A DNA stretch of 64,000 bases. Source: Stomorhina lunata. Taxonomy: Eukaryota > Arthropoda > Insecta > Diptera > Rhiniidae. How positions within the stretch are numbered: the stretch's first letter is position 1; each line of letters begins with the position of its first letter. This document shows, in pieces, positions 1 to 10,242 of this stretch. The notes beneath the pieces are model-generated. The model saw only the letters and a list, made by a program, of their open reading frames with translations, had not been told where the DNA came from and did not search any database. The DNA is taken from contig OW121745.1 in the NCBI GenBank assembly GCA_933228675.1, forward strand, positions 2,783,989 through 2,847,988, read 5' to 3'. The translations under genes were made by a program, and so were the position numbers.

Positions 1-1985
1 TATTTTGATGAAATTTAATACCTAAATACCTTTATTACCTTAATTCTGATGCATTCGGTAATTTGTGGTAGATATAATTTAGTATTTAAGCGATATTTCA
101 GGTGTCTTGATCGACAATGATGAAATTCAGGGTGGGACGATATCCTAAAATTTTGTGTAAAATGCATATGAGTATACCTTCCAGGAGCTCCACAAATCTG
201 ATTTTAGCAGGCAGGCTCACTGCATTTATCTTAATTTTGTGTCTGGCTTTTGAACATTATGATAACATTTGAGAATGTTATCATAATCAAAAATGCAGCT
301 AAGTATATGATATCTGTTCAAAGCATACATATGTATGTATGTATCTCACATATCAAAGAAAATTTGAAGAAATTCGTTCACATTTGACAATCTAAGGCAA
401 TCTCTTAGTAGCTAATAAATGACCAATTATAAAAGATACGATGTTGACATTTAGTATAAAGACGTTGTACAATATCGTTATTCAGCGCGATAGCGCCCAA
501 TGTAAACTTTCTAGAGGGACAACATTTGACAAAAGTATTTCTGATCTCTTGAAAAGTTTAGTATTGAAAATGGGCGAGATCGGTTCACATTTAGTGAAAT
601 CTCCCATATAAACTCACATTATAATTGCACAAAGAACTAGAGCAAAACTTTCCACACATCCATCGGACAAATTGAAAGAGCAATACATCCCAAATATTAT
701 TGATAAAGTATTCATCTTAGTTAGTCAACTAACTTCAGATTAATAAGTAAATCTTCAATAATTTTTCCGATAAAGCTGATATGCATGCATTCAAAAGCTA
801 TATATTTCACGTATGTATCTAAAACTAAGAGTGTATATCCTATAATTCTAAGGCTTGTATACATTGACAATCATTGTCAAAGCTTTGACCTAAATCAATC
901 CCTTTATTTCAGAGTTTTACATAACTAATCAAGAACTTTTACTAGTTGGATAATTCGTCCGAATTAAAGTACACAACCCTCACTGGGCACTGTGTTTTTG
1001 GGTTGCATGCCAGAATACTTAATCTTCATCAAATTGATGTGCTCTGGCAAATCTAAGGGCATCTACATTTTGAAGCATCTTTTCTGCATGGTTTATTTGG
1101 TCTATCGAACTTAATTAAATGTTCGTAAAATAGACACATATATGCTACTGGCTGGCTTAAATAAGCATTCTCTACTTGTAGTCTAGTAATCATTAGAACC
1201 ACCTGCTCAACCTAACCTTTGAATCCATAACTATTCTAGATGATGACGCCACTGAAAAGCTTTTCGTTTTCAGACTCTAAATTTTAAAGACTCTTTGCAT
1301 ATAATACTAGTATAACCAAATATCTCTAGGAATTACATTTAGTATGAACAAGAGGAAATTAATTGCCGAATTCAGAAGCTCCTTGTATCATTGTATATTA
1401 TTGTATAATTTCATTAAAATACACCATTGTATGTTTGTTGTTGGTAATTTGCATGAAAAAATCCGGTACAATCTATACAATTTTCACCCATCTGTTTATT
1501 GAATGCTGTATGCAATTGAAGCATATCATTTACATGTGAATAGCAGTTTTGGAAAAAAAGAAGAAGAAGAAAACCATAAACAAATTTATGATTAATAAAA
1601 ATTATTCTAAATAGAGAGGAAATGGAATTATTAAAAGAAAACGAGGTACGTATATACAATTTAAAGATTTATTTTTGAATGTAAATTAAACACCGCCAAC
1701 TGTAAATATGTTTGTTCTTCTTCTTTTTTATTATTGCTTGACAGGTGATAAGATACAACATTACAAATATACAACTTTACAACAGTGTGTTCACAACTAA
1801 TTTGTATGTAGTATTCTTTTACACGATACATTATACAAAAACGCTTCTGAATACCGTAAATATACATATCAAGCATTTGTATGGAGCTCAACTAAGTCAG
1901 TAATCAGAAACTATATAATTATCAATATACTCTTACGATTTTGTGCTTTACTTTTGGAACACCATTGGTGAAGGGTATCCAAGAT
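1..1985. repeat. T-family modular repeat, copy 3 (left end outside window)
   Basis: From about position 95 this stretch matches 55,922-57,425 nearly base for base, including shared landmarks such as GGGTTGCATGCCAGAATAC and CATATGTATGTATGTATC. It carries an extra segment of about 490 bp (roughly 1,368-1,855) absent from the other copy. The right end reads CACCATTGGTGAAGGGTATC. This is the inverse of the ATACCCTTCACCAATAGG sequence that opens the other copies at 20,058 and 55,217, so the family has short terminal inverted repeats. No transposase is visible, and the family is not one I can name. Positions 1-94 show nothing further. Confidence 0.7.
1622..1903 (+). other. possible two-exon mini-ORF with intron-like interval
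   Basis: ATG at 1,622 opens eight codons ending in GAG at 1,645. The sequence then reads GTACGTATAT, and 99 bases later comes a pyrimidine-rich stretch ending TTGACAG at 1,744. Joining 1,645 to 1,745 keeps one frame open for 52 further codons to a TAA at 1,901-1,903. The donor and acceptor resemble fly consensus sites. Exon 1 lies in the segment unique to this T copy, while the end of exon 2 lies in sequence shared with the other copy. No homology is recognised and a 60-codon frame can arise by chance, so this is a weak candidate only. Confidence 0.2.
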
Positions 1986-2424
1986 ACCACCACTCTTACT
2001 TGTTTATATCTACAATCAAAAAGATTCGGAGGTACAAGCAGCATATTAAGATTATGTATATGGTAGATGCAATTGGAATTCCTAACAAAATATATTGAGC
2101 TGTCGTATTACTATCAACTTCTTTATCCTAACTAAATATTAAGCTTAACGAAAAGTATTTAACAACTTATTAATGTAAAACCATACCCGGTTACGATAAC
2201 GAATTTTTTTCAAAGTAAATAAATACTAGGGAAACCACTTACACACTTTTGAATGTTGAACTATAAAGCTACTGCAACCGAAGTTATTTTTTCCAATTTG
2301 GTCCACGTTTTGAATTTGTTGCACCCTCTTAGATATATGAGATATGTTTCTAAATTTAACACAACTTGATGGTGGGTATATAAGATTCGGCACTGCCGAA
2401 TATAACACTCTTACTTGTTTTTTC
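1986..2424 (-). repeat. unclassified repeat fragment ending ACAAGTAAGAG
   Basis: Read on the minus strand, the edge at about 2,410-2,420 begins ACAAGTAAGAGTG. It is followed by a small perfect hairpin (TTCGGCA, one base, TGCCGAA at 2,387-2,401) and then a TATATACCC sequence. Similar starts occur at about 1,993-2,003 (minus) and at 32,937 (plus), so this is a recurring terminus. It interrupts the 412-like gag frame at about 2,424. The interval 2,010-2,220 shows no recognisable content. Confidence 0.45.
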
Positions 2425-2706
2425 TTTAAATGCGTTAATTGATATTTTACCTTTTTGTAACGCATTTAATTTGTTCTGTAATTCCGGTAATTTTTTTGTA
2501 TCTATTTTTAGTAAATTTTTTAAAGTTTCGAAATTTTCAGGATTTGTGCAACTTCCAATTGCTGTTCTAACGTTAGATGTTAGTTTAGCATGATATACAT
2601 ACTGAAGAAAGTCTATTTTGGCAGTGTCTGATAAAGTTTTATTTATTAGCTCTGCTGTTATCAAAAAGCTTTCGAGTTCTGTATAGTTGCCAGTAAACAA
2701 TGGCAA
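2425..2706 (-). pseudogene. gag fragment of 412-like element
   Basis: About 94 codons read PLFTGNYTELESFL and onward, closely matching the gag start of the plus-strand copy at 43,905 (IPPFTGNYKELNSFL). In this family gag forms the nucleocapsid-like shell that packages the RNA. The fragment ends where foreign repeat sequence begins at about 2,424, so the nucleic-acid-binding C-terminal half is gone. Upstream sequence at 2,707-2,938 probably encodes more of the N-terminus in other frames but is too decayed to read. Confidence 0.7.
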
Positions 2707-2938
2707 GGCCTTCGAGAATAAAGCTCGACATGTTGTTGTCTGTTTTTGGATTTTCTATTAAATATTCTTTGATTCTTGTATATATATTGTTAAAGTAGCT
2801 AACTTTTCTTCGTCTTCTTCTTCCTGTGAATTTAACTGAAATTCTGTTCTTATATGTTCTATATTTTCTGTCCTGAATGGTTTTGTTTCTATATGTCCTT
2901 CCTGGACTCTATTTTCTTAAGTTTTTTAATATTTCTTT

Positions 2939-3088
2939 CTAAAATATTTTGTTATTTTGGTTATTAATGAAGGTAAGTATTTTGTCCAAGATTGTAATTA
3001 TATCATCAATATCTAAGAAAATACAACAAATAGATGTTATCCCGAGGATAAAAATTAAAATTATTTGGAAAGAAATTTTTATTTTCAT
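2939..3088 (-). pseudogene. leader hydrophobic ORF, downstream part
   Basis: Forty-nine codons from ATG to TAG with a hydrophobic core (ISFQIILIFILGITSICCIF). This lies just beyond the RTE insertion site, in the same position as the hydrophobic leader ORF whose upstream part is at 5,318-5,528. Before the RTE insertion the two were one continuous stretch of leader. It resembles a membrane-anchored short protein. Function is unknown, and the frame may be fortuitous in AT-rich DNA. Confidence 0.35.
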
Positions 3089-3119
3089 AGTACTTACTTA
3101 CTTACATAAATGGCCTATA

Positions 3120-4162
3120 TTACAACCTGTTAAGGTCAAAGACCGAGCATATTTTAGAATTCCATGCGCCTCGATATTGTGCGCATATTCTCCAATTTCG
3201 TAAGCCAAGCTTGGATAAATTTTCTTCTACTTGGTCTTTCCATCGAAGTTTCGGTCGTCCTCGTCTTCGAGTTCCCTCGGGATCATGTTCAAACACTTTT
3301 CTTGCTAGAGTATTTTCATCCATTTGCACCACATGTCCTAGCCAACGCAAACGCTGCTGTTTAATGCGTTTTACTATGTCAATGTCAGCAAATAACTCAT
3401 ACAGCTCATGATTAAATCGATGCCGAAATTCATTGTTAATGCTGATTGGATCATAGATTTTTCGTAGGATTTCGGCTTGTGCAAGTGCCCATGATTCAGC
3501 ACCATATAATAACACTGGTAGTATAAGCGTTTTGTAGAGCGTAATTTTAGTTCTTGTTGAGAGGATTTTATTCCTAAGCTGCCTGCTTAGGCCGAAATAG
3601 CATCTGTTGGCAAGTATGATTCTTCTTTTAATTTCTATACTTATGTCATTATTTATATTTACTGCGGTACCAAGGTAGACAAATTCTTTAACAACCTCGA
3701 AGCTATAGTTGTCCACGGTTACGTGTTGTCCAATTCTATGGATTGCTTGCTAGTGGAGACCGTTAGTTTTGTTTTGGATTCATTGACTACTAGACCCATT
3801 TTCATTGATTCCTTCTCAATACTGGAAAATGCGGCAGTCACCTCACGCAATGTGCGCCCCATAATATCAATGTCATCGGCAAAAGCGAGTAACATGTGCT
3901 TTCTGCTAAAAATTGTGCCAGTTGTATTAACTGCAGCACCACGCAAGATTTTCTCTAACAAAATGTTAAAGAGATCACATGATAAACTGTCGCCTAAAAT
4001 TTTGTAGGCAATTGAGAGGAGACTTATGCCTCTATAGTTAGCGTATACGGATTTATCACCTTTTTTGTGCACTGGACAAAGAACACTGAGGCTCCAATCG
4101 TCAGACATACGTTCTTCTAGCCATATGGAATTCAGGAGTTGAAATATGTTGCCACTGCTCAT
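3120..4162 (-). pseudogene. RTE-like reverse transcriptase, broken
   Basis: Reading on the minus strand, the frame carries the RT segment VHKKGDKSVYANYRGISLL. It then jumps directly to LLEKILRGA and the catalytic block LLAFADDIDIMG. The intervening RT region, including the first catalytic aspartate and the GxPQG-type block, is missing, about 100 residues by comparison with the family. The downstream frame (3,716-3,120) carries EFVYLGTAVN, LPVLLYGAESW and RWLGHVVQM, ending with RRRGRPKLRW, all typical of the RTE C-terminal region. It cannot encode a working polymerase. Confidence 0.75.
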
Positions 4163-4243
4163 TTATATTACTGGAACTCGGAGCATTTTCTCTGAGAAAT
4201 TGAGTTGCTCTTTGCGAGAAGTCGATGGCAGTTTGCTGGGATT

Positions 4244-5124
4244 TTAGCTTCGCAACATTAAACTTTCTTTCCGAGAGACACTCAAGCGTGCGACTAGATA
4301 ATGGTCGGAGTCCATATTTGCTCCACGTTTAGAACGCACATCCATCACACTTGATGCGTGTCTCGCATCAACTAAAATATGGTCAATCTGGTTTTTCGTT
4401 TTCTGGTCTGGTGAAACCCATGTTGCCTTGTGGATGTCAAGGTGTTTAAACCTGGTGCTGCTCAATATCATATTTCGGGCCGCCGCAAAGGAGATTAGCC
4501 TCATACCGTTGTTGTAGTTACATTATGAAGACTGAACTTACCGATAGTTATAGATAGATAGATTGCATTAAAATCACCAAGGATTATTTTCACATCATGA
4601 CTGGGGCAGCTATCATAGACTTCTTCAAGCCGGTCATAGAAAGCTTGTTTCACATCGTCGTCTTTATCTTCTGTGGGAGCGTGTGCACAAATAAGGCTTA
4701 GATAAAAGTATTTAGCTTTGACGCGAATTGTTGCTAACCTTTCATTTACTGAGGTGAACCTTTTAACAAAATTTGGCAATCTTTTGCTTACCATGAACCA
4801 GCAACCAAACTCATGCTTACTATTATGACAGCTGTAATACAGGTCGCTTTTTGGTGTTTTGGCGACGCCGTGGCCATTCCATCTTATTTCCTGTACAGCA
4901 GTCACATCACATTTATATTTATCGAGAACATCCATTAACTGGATCAGAGCACCTCCTCTGTAAAGGGTTCGGATGTTCCAGGTGCTGATCCTTAAATCAT
5001 GATCCTTTTTACGTTTGCCATGGTCATCAACATTAGGGGAGGCCGCTTTAATTCTTAAAATTTGCTTTTTCATAGTAGCTGATTTTTCCAGGAGTGGGTT
5101 ACTAGCCCGACGTCCTAAACCCAT
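4244..5124 (-). pseudogene. RTE-like endonuclease domain
   Basis: The first frame (5,124 to about 4,540) starts MGLGRRASNPLL and carries the endonuclease motifs ISTWNIRTLYRGG, TAVQEIRW and IILGDFNA. The second frame (4,504-4,244) carries QIDHILVD and DSDHYLVA, the C-terminal catalytic SDH block. The domain would nick target DNA for target-primed reverse transcription. A small deletion or frameshift between IILGDFNA and IGKFSLHN, plus the loss of frame at about 4,504, separate the two parts, so the protein is broken. The family is recognised from insect proteins often labelled craniofacial development protein 2-like. Confidence 0.75.
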
Positions 5125-5317
5125 GTTTTTATAGTTCTTATGGGAGAACGCGAGGCACTTGTTAGCTCACTACTTTAACGGGTGTTAAGGTAGCTACCCA
5201 GGTGACACCACGAGGATGTAAGTGACCACAGTTGAGATGAAGGATAGACCAAGATTAGCCTGGGTTTACCAAGTTAAACCAGTCAGGACTGTTACTTGGA
5301 ATCCAACATCCCCTACA

Positions 5318-5528
5318 TCATAGTAGCAAAATTATTAATGTTATTATTTTTAAAAGTATTATGATTATTAAATGTTGTATTAATATTAATGCATATGTTG
5401 TCGTTTCTAAGATTTTTTTGAAATATTTTTTTTTTTATAATTTTGTGTAACTCTTGAATTATTCCTACTTGTACTAATATTATAAATGTTACTTTAATTA
5501 TAATAGACAAAAAGTATATGTAATTCAT
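5318..5528 (-). pseudogene. leader hydrophobic ORF of 412-like remnant, upstream part
   Basis: Starts MNYIYFLSIIIKVTFIILVQ, a hydrophobic stretch long enough to span a membrane, followed by a lysine-rich segment and then an Asn-rich tail. The plus-strand relative has a similar short ORF between leader and gag (43,364-43,495), also hydrophobic then lysine-rich. The RTE-like insertion truncates it at 5,318. Function unknown. Recurrence in two diverged copies is the only argument that it is a real product. Confidence 0.35.
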
Positions 5529-5580
5529 TTCAAATTTTTGATTTTATTTTTAATTGCTTTCTTTGTTTCTATATTAGTTG

Positions 5581-5841
5581 TTAGTGTTGTCTCCTTATAT
5601 AAAATAGCCAACTCTTTACTTTTCTGGAATTTCTGTCCAGCCCTTTTCTTTTTATTTTTGTGGTTGCTTTTTCTTCTTCCTCTATAGTTATGGCTTTGGG
5701 GCCTGTGGAACATGGAAGTGCTGTATATGTTGGTGCTTCCAAACTGGTATTGGTGGGTACGTATTCCTCGTGTTTCTCGGCTTTCAAGTCCTCTAAGTAT
5801 TTTTTCCAGCGGCCGATTTCTTTTATTTTAGCTTCAGACAT
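5581..5841 (-). CDS. 412-like leader ORF
   Basis: An 86-codon frame beginning MSEAKIKEIGRWKKYLEDL. It aligns in pattern with the plus-strand leader ORF at 42,985 (a charged N-terminus, a YEEYIP or HEEYVP block, then GPKAITIEEE against GPKPISIEEY). It begins about 48 bases after the primer-binding site. Its C-terminal third probably runs out of the ancestral frame. Drosophila 412 also has small ORFs upstream of gag. Product function unknown. Confidence 0.45.
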   Translation of the reverse strand: MSEAKIKEIGRWKKYLEDLKAEKHEEYVPTNTSLEAPTYTALPCSTGPKAITIEEEEKATTKIKRKGLDRNSRKVKSWLFYIRRQH

Positions 5842-5901
5842 CTGACTTTTGTTTTGTTGGCAGGATTCAGTTCTTAAAGTTCGGTGGTCGCAGGATCGCC
5901 A

Positions 5902-6236
5902 TGTAATGACAGTATTCTCATTATAGTGTATTTAAAATAGTTTTTGTTATACTTTTCCTATAGTCCCGTTATTTTTTTGGGCAGCTGGAGGGATATCTAG
6001 CCAAAAAGTAGGCGTTCAAAGGAACTGCCAAAAGAATTGGAACTTTAACAATAAAACAAAGGCTGGTGTAGCCGGTTTAGGTTGTATAATTAAAGTCTGT
6101 TTTTTATTTAAATTTTGGGGTTTATATACCGAATATGTAAATTCTTAACCTTTCTAACTTATTCTAAAATACATAATTATTATATTTTCTCTGTCTTTAG
6201 AGTGAGGATTCATATTCATATTTAGAAATCAGACTT
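5902..6236 (-). repeat. 5' LTR of 412-like remnant 1
   Basis: On the minus strand this segment ends CATTACA immediately before the tRNA-Arg type primer site, matching CATTATA before the primer site of the second copy. It contains a TATA-like GGTATATAAACC (about 6,120-6,131) and an AATAAA-type signal downstream, as expected for an LTR promoter and polyadenylation region. The outer boundary (TGTGAAGTC at about 6,236) is a guess, since the partner LTR is missing. Confidence 0.5.
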
Positions 6237-6375
6237 CACAGTGTCACCCGCCTGGATATTCTGAAGATTCCTTTATATCATCAAATGCGGCGTAGCCGTT
6301 TTGGAGTCTATACGTTACATATGTTCATTATATAGATAGAATTTTATATATATAGATTTTCACATTATCTGTAAT

Positions 6376-6842
6376 CCTAGTGGGTGACTGACTCAACTTT
6401 TTTCAGACACTCTAGTGTACACCTTGAATACACTATAGACACTGCCTTTTTTAATCGTGTACACATTGTTTTTGTGTATAACTATGACTGTACTCGCGAA
6501 CATCTCGTGTATATGCACATGAATGAGCGATGCCATATTACTACTTTCATTAGGAAGGCAAATTCATAAATCGGAAATCAAAGTCATATTGTTAAATCTC
6601 TTTAAGTTTTTCAAAATTTTTTATATTTAAGTAAAAAACAAAATTTTATTAGTAATAGGTGAAAACAATAAAAAACGAAAATCTGCCATCTAATAAAATA
6701 CTAACTTCATTATTGTTTTTAAGCAAATATGCATATGTGCATAAAGTAAATTCAATGTTTTTAATGTCTTTGATGTATATACTTGAGGTATGGTGCACAG
6801 TAGAGTGGTTCGAAAAATAAGTTGAGTCAGTCACCCCCTAGG
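6376..6842. mobile_element. inverted-repeat element (MITE-like), 467 bp
   Basis: The left end reads CCTAGTGGGTGACTGACTC and the right end is its inverse, GAGTCAGTCACCCCCTAGG. The imperfect similarity extends about 50 bp into each arm. No transposase is encoded. The two short frames in the element, both starting MTDST, come from the terminal repeats and are not genes. The target duplication is unclear (AT on both sides). Confidence 0.7.
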
Positions 6843-7699
6843 ATAAAAAATAATGTAAAAATAATTTTAAAAATATTTTTTTTTTACCACGCCTACAAAT
6901 ACCGCTCTTTTCGTATTTTGTTAACTGTGTCGCCATCTTTAGTCCGATCATAACACTTCATATATCGCCGTTTACGTCTCTGTAAGGGCTAAATTTCTCT
7001 ATCTGCTAGTTTTTTACAACTACGTCAAATTCTAGTCATATTTTTTTTAAATTTGATTCGTACCCACCCTAATCGAATCAAGTACAAATCTTGTTTTTAG
7101 TAGGGCTTAGAGGACAGTCGGACCTTTGCTAGGTTGGATGAATACGATAGATGCGTTTTCAATAGGAGAAGGTTAGGACGCTAGTGGAGGCAATTTCAAT
7201 TTTAGTAATGGTGCTTTCTGCAGGTGCATGCTGCCCCTGCTGGCATTTGGCTGATCCGGGCTAGCGGATATGTGTACTGAACCAAGAATTAAGAGAAAGA
7301 TTAAACACTTTCCTTTTTTTATTTAAAAATTATTTATTTTTTCAAAATTGATCTTTGCTGTACAAAATCTATTTATTGATTCATTATTTTAAGAATTTTT
7401 CGTATTTAAAATAAAGTAACGGTATAAACAAGTTCACAAATTTAAGTAATCATAATTGGGAAAATATTTGATGAATGATATTAAAATGAAGAAATTGAAT
7501 AATTAATGTTTAAGAAAATATTTGATAATTTTAAGTTATAAAAATAGTTGATGATTTAGTAATAGCAAAATATAAGATAATAATTAGGATTAAAGAAAAT
7601 AGTTGATAAAATGAAATCTAGAACAAATTTATAATAAATTTAAATATAAAGTAAAATAGGTAGTAAAGACATTTATGGAGAAATTATTGTAGTTCACAG
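6843..7699. other. AT-rich interval without recognisable gene
   Basis: Holds AT-rich low-complexity sequence, including repeated AAAATATTTGATRA-like motifs at 7,420-7,660, and a short GC-richer patch at 7,090-7,280 of unknown origin. I see no coding frame or terminal repeat worth naming. Confidence 0.4.
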
Positions 7700-7792
7700 A
7701 ACAAACAACATGATTTCGAATTGGTGCTCTGAAATGTCAAAGTTTCATGCATGTCACATTTGCCGTGCATGACAATCTGAAGTACAATCTGT
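7700..7792 (+). repeat. 3' terminus of an R1-like family A element
   Basis: Matches the reverse complement of the family A 3' UTR (compare 10,370-10,440), sharing AACAACATG, CGAATTGGT, CTCTGAAATGTCAAAG and CATGCATGTCACA. It ends AATCTGAAGTACAA, the family A terminus. About 100 bp of the UTR is deleted internally. It abuts the 5' end of the family B element directly, the same junction seen at 37,298. Confidence 0.6.
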
Positions 7793-8116
7793 CCCCATCT
7801 ACACACAGTGTTTATCTAAGTGCGGATCAATAGTGACTTAAAAGCGAAAATAAAGTGTGAATAGTGTAGTAAACGATTTTGAAAAGGATATCATTTTGTG
7901 CGGTAAAGTGATATCTACACGTGGATGTAAGATCGGTGAAAGGACACCTGAAATGTTTATAATATTTCAAAAATTAAATAAACATATTGAAAAACTCATT
8001 AAATAAACATATTGAAAAAAAACTTTTTCTTAAGTTTTTTGTTTGTGGTTTTTGCGCGTCTGGTGAGTTTGTATTTTTAGTTGTAATTAATAGTACTTTT
8101 TGGTGAAGTTGCAGAG

Positions 8117-9903
8117 CATACATGGGCATACTGCGTTACTTTTTTACTGCACTAAGCGTTTCAGTAATCAGTAAATGTTTACTGAAAACAAAAAATGAGT
8201 ATTCAGTAAATTTTACTGATTACTGAAAAAATAAATCAGTATTCAGTAAATTTTACTGAATACTGAAAACTTTTTTCAGTATTCAGTAAATTTTACTGAT
8301 TACTGAAGAAAAATTTCAGTAATCAGTAAAATTTACTGATTACTAAAAAAATGTTCAGTATTCATTAAATTTTACTGATTACTGAAAAAAAATTTCAGTA
8401 TTCAGTAAATTTTACTGATAACTGAAAAAAAATTCAGTGATCAGTAAATTTTACTGATTACTGCAAATAAATTCAGTAATCAGTATATGTATTTTACTGC
8501 TTAATGATTAGATTGCAGTATTTAGAGTTTTTCAGCAAAAATTAAAAAAAAAAACTTTTTTATTTTAACACAGAAATGTCATTGTAGACAAGCACTTAGT
8601 AAGTAATGGTACTACAAAAAGCCCATCTATGGCAATTGCCTTATTAAATTACAAATAGGGAGTAAAATAACCCAGCAAAACTTTTGATTACCAAGTTATA
8701 AGATAAACAGCTAAAATTCTGAATAGAAACTACTTACTCATTAGCTGTTTAAATCGTTACATTAACATGGTGACGTCATTGGAGGTAAGTACTTAGCAAT
8801 TGCAGAAAATTAGGGACTTGAGTACATACATAGAAAATTCAAACGACATTACAATTGGAACAAGGGGTACTTCTCTCAGACAATGAGCTGCATCCGATTC
8901 TATTTTTAGACTCATTGAAAGGAAGCTACATTTTAACTCCGGTTCCTAACGGCAAATGCATTAGTTAGAAAAGTTTAACATAGGCTAATACTGGTGTAGC
9001 CGGGGATCGAACTTGGGACCTCTGTTTGTTTGCACAAGGGAGTTTATGACCTGGTGTGTTCACAAAAGTTGTTTAGTTTTACGGTGGCTATAATTTTACA
9101 AAATATAGCGTGCGAAAAATCAGAATTTCCAAAAAGTTATGATAAAAATTTTTTCTTAAACATTTTTAAAAAAGACATCATAAAATTTTATTAAGAAATA
9201 TTTTACATGCTCTTGGCTACATTTTTTCCAACATAGTTAAGCGATATTTTTAAGTGCTGATTAGCTATTTGGGAAAAACTGATTTTTTTGGCATCATGCT
9301 AATATTGGGAAACTTTGGTTCCTAATAAAAAAAGGTCACCAAACTAGACAAACTTAGTATAGGGTTTTACTACAATTCGATAGTAGAATAGGACCCATAT
9401 AGTCACGGCCTTGCACTTTTAAAAATATGTTCATTTGTTGTGTAGTTTAGTTCTTGTTTTTTTTAATTATATAATCAAAACCACCGGATACTGCATTCAA
9501 TAATCAGTATTACTGATTTTTTTTTAGTATTCAGTAAAATTTACTGTTTACTGAAATTATTTTCAGTAATCAGTAAAATTTACTGAATACTGACATTTTT
9601 TTTCAGTAATCAGTAAAATTTACTGAATACTTAATTTTTTTCAGTAATCAGTAAAATTTACTGAATACTGAAAAATTTTTTCAGTAATCAGTAAAATTTA
9701 CTGATTACTGAAAATTTTTTTCAGTAATCAGTAAAATTTACTGAATACTGAAATTTTTTTCAGTAATCAGTAAAATTTAATGAATACTGACATTTTTTTT
9801 AAGTAATCAGTAAAAATTACTGAATACTGATTTATTCTTTTAGTAATCAGTAAAAGAAAAAAAATACTGAAAAAGTACTGGTACTGCAAAGTGCCCATCT
9901 ATG
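8117..9903. mobile_element. non-autonomous hAT element with palindromic arrays
   Basis: Flanked by TTGCAGAG (8,109-8,116) and TTACAGAG (9,904-9,911), an 8-bp duplication with one mismatch. The corresponding unoccupied site CTCTGTAA is at 36,744-36,751. The ends read CATACATGGGCATACTGC and, inverted, CATAGATGGGCACTTTGC, fitting hAT terminal repeats. Between the ends lie two arrays of a palindromic unit (CAGTAAATTTTACTG flanked by CAGTATT/AATACTG) at 8,160-8,500 and 9,505-9,870, about ten units each. The middle (8,520-9,480) has no transposase. Confidence 0.8.
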
Positions 9904-10133
9904 TTACAGAGTCACTCTGTTAGGTTGGCTTTGTGACTTGGCTAAAAGGTTCATGTCTTCACTAAAACATCTATCGGTCAACAATCTGAACCACCCTCTG
10001 ATTGGTTCTTGAATTAGCTAAGTGGTTTGTGTCTCGATAAATTTATTTTATTAAAGTCGTCCTGTTTTTAATTTTTGGTGAGATTTTGCTGAAATACCGA
10101 GTGCTGACAACAGATTCGTCAATAAAATCGCTG

Positions 10134-10242
10134 GTGCCATTGTAGTTAAGCAGAAAATGGAGAAGAAAAAAGAGGTTATTAGGTATCCGAGAGCTACGGA
10201 TTCGGATGAGACTGACGAAAAGAAGCCTAAGGTGGATGATAT
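10134..10242 (+). pseudogene. R1-like family B ORF1, N-terminal piece
   Basis: Encodes a charged segment with PRATDSDETDEKKPK, parallel to PRAIDSDEAEEKKAK in the family B copy at 36,237-36,581. ORF1 of this clade is a gag-like RNA-binding protein. The ATG used by the other copy is not conserved here. The piece stops at the 14-bp target duplication of the family A insertion and resumes at 16,545 and 18,353. Confidence 0.65.

Larger units (their letters stand above)
3093..5317 (-). mobile_element. RTE-like non-LTR retrotransposon, internally deleted
   Basis: The insertion is bounded by an exact 8-bp duplication, TCATAGTA at 3,085-3,092 and 5,318-5,325. On the minus strand the order is a short 5' leader, an apurinic-type endonuclease, a reverse transcriptase with a large internal gap, and a 3' end made of GTAAGTAAGTA repeats rather than poly(A). 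Short tandem-repeat tails are typical of RTE-clade elements. The element is 2,225 bp, shorter than a full RTE of about 3.3 kb. It inserted into the leader of the 412-like remnant and is therefore younger than that remnant. Confidence 0.8.
2425..6236 (-). mobile_element. 412/mdg1-like LTR retrotransposon remnant 1
   Basis: Read on the minus strand, the order is a candidate 5' LTR (5,902-6,236), a primer-binding site starting TGGCGATCCTGC directly after it (5,890-5,901), a leader ORF, a hydrophobic leader ORF, and a gag fragment that stops at about 2,425. The same order and similar proteins occur in the better preserved plus-strand element at 42,450, which supports the family call. Protease, RT, integrase and the second LTR are absent. 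An RTE-like element (3,093-5,317) splits the leader. The tRNA-Arg primer and the relation to 412/mdg1 are inferred from the primer-binding sequence and from the RT of the second copy. Confidence 0.75.

Noticed and set aside
9003..9045. tRNA-like B-box (minus strand GTTCGATCCC) inside the hAT element
   Set aside because: The T-stem does not pair and I found no convincing A-box or acceptor stem. Not enough for a tRNA or SINE call.
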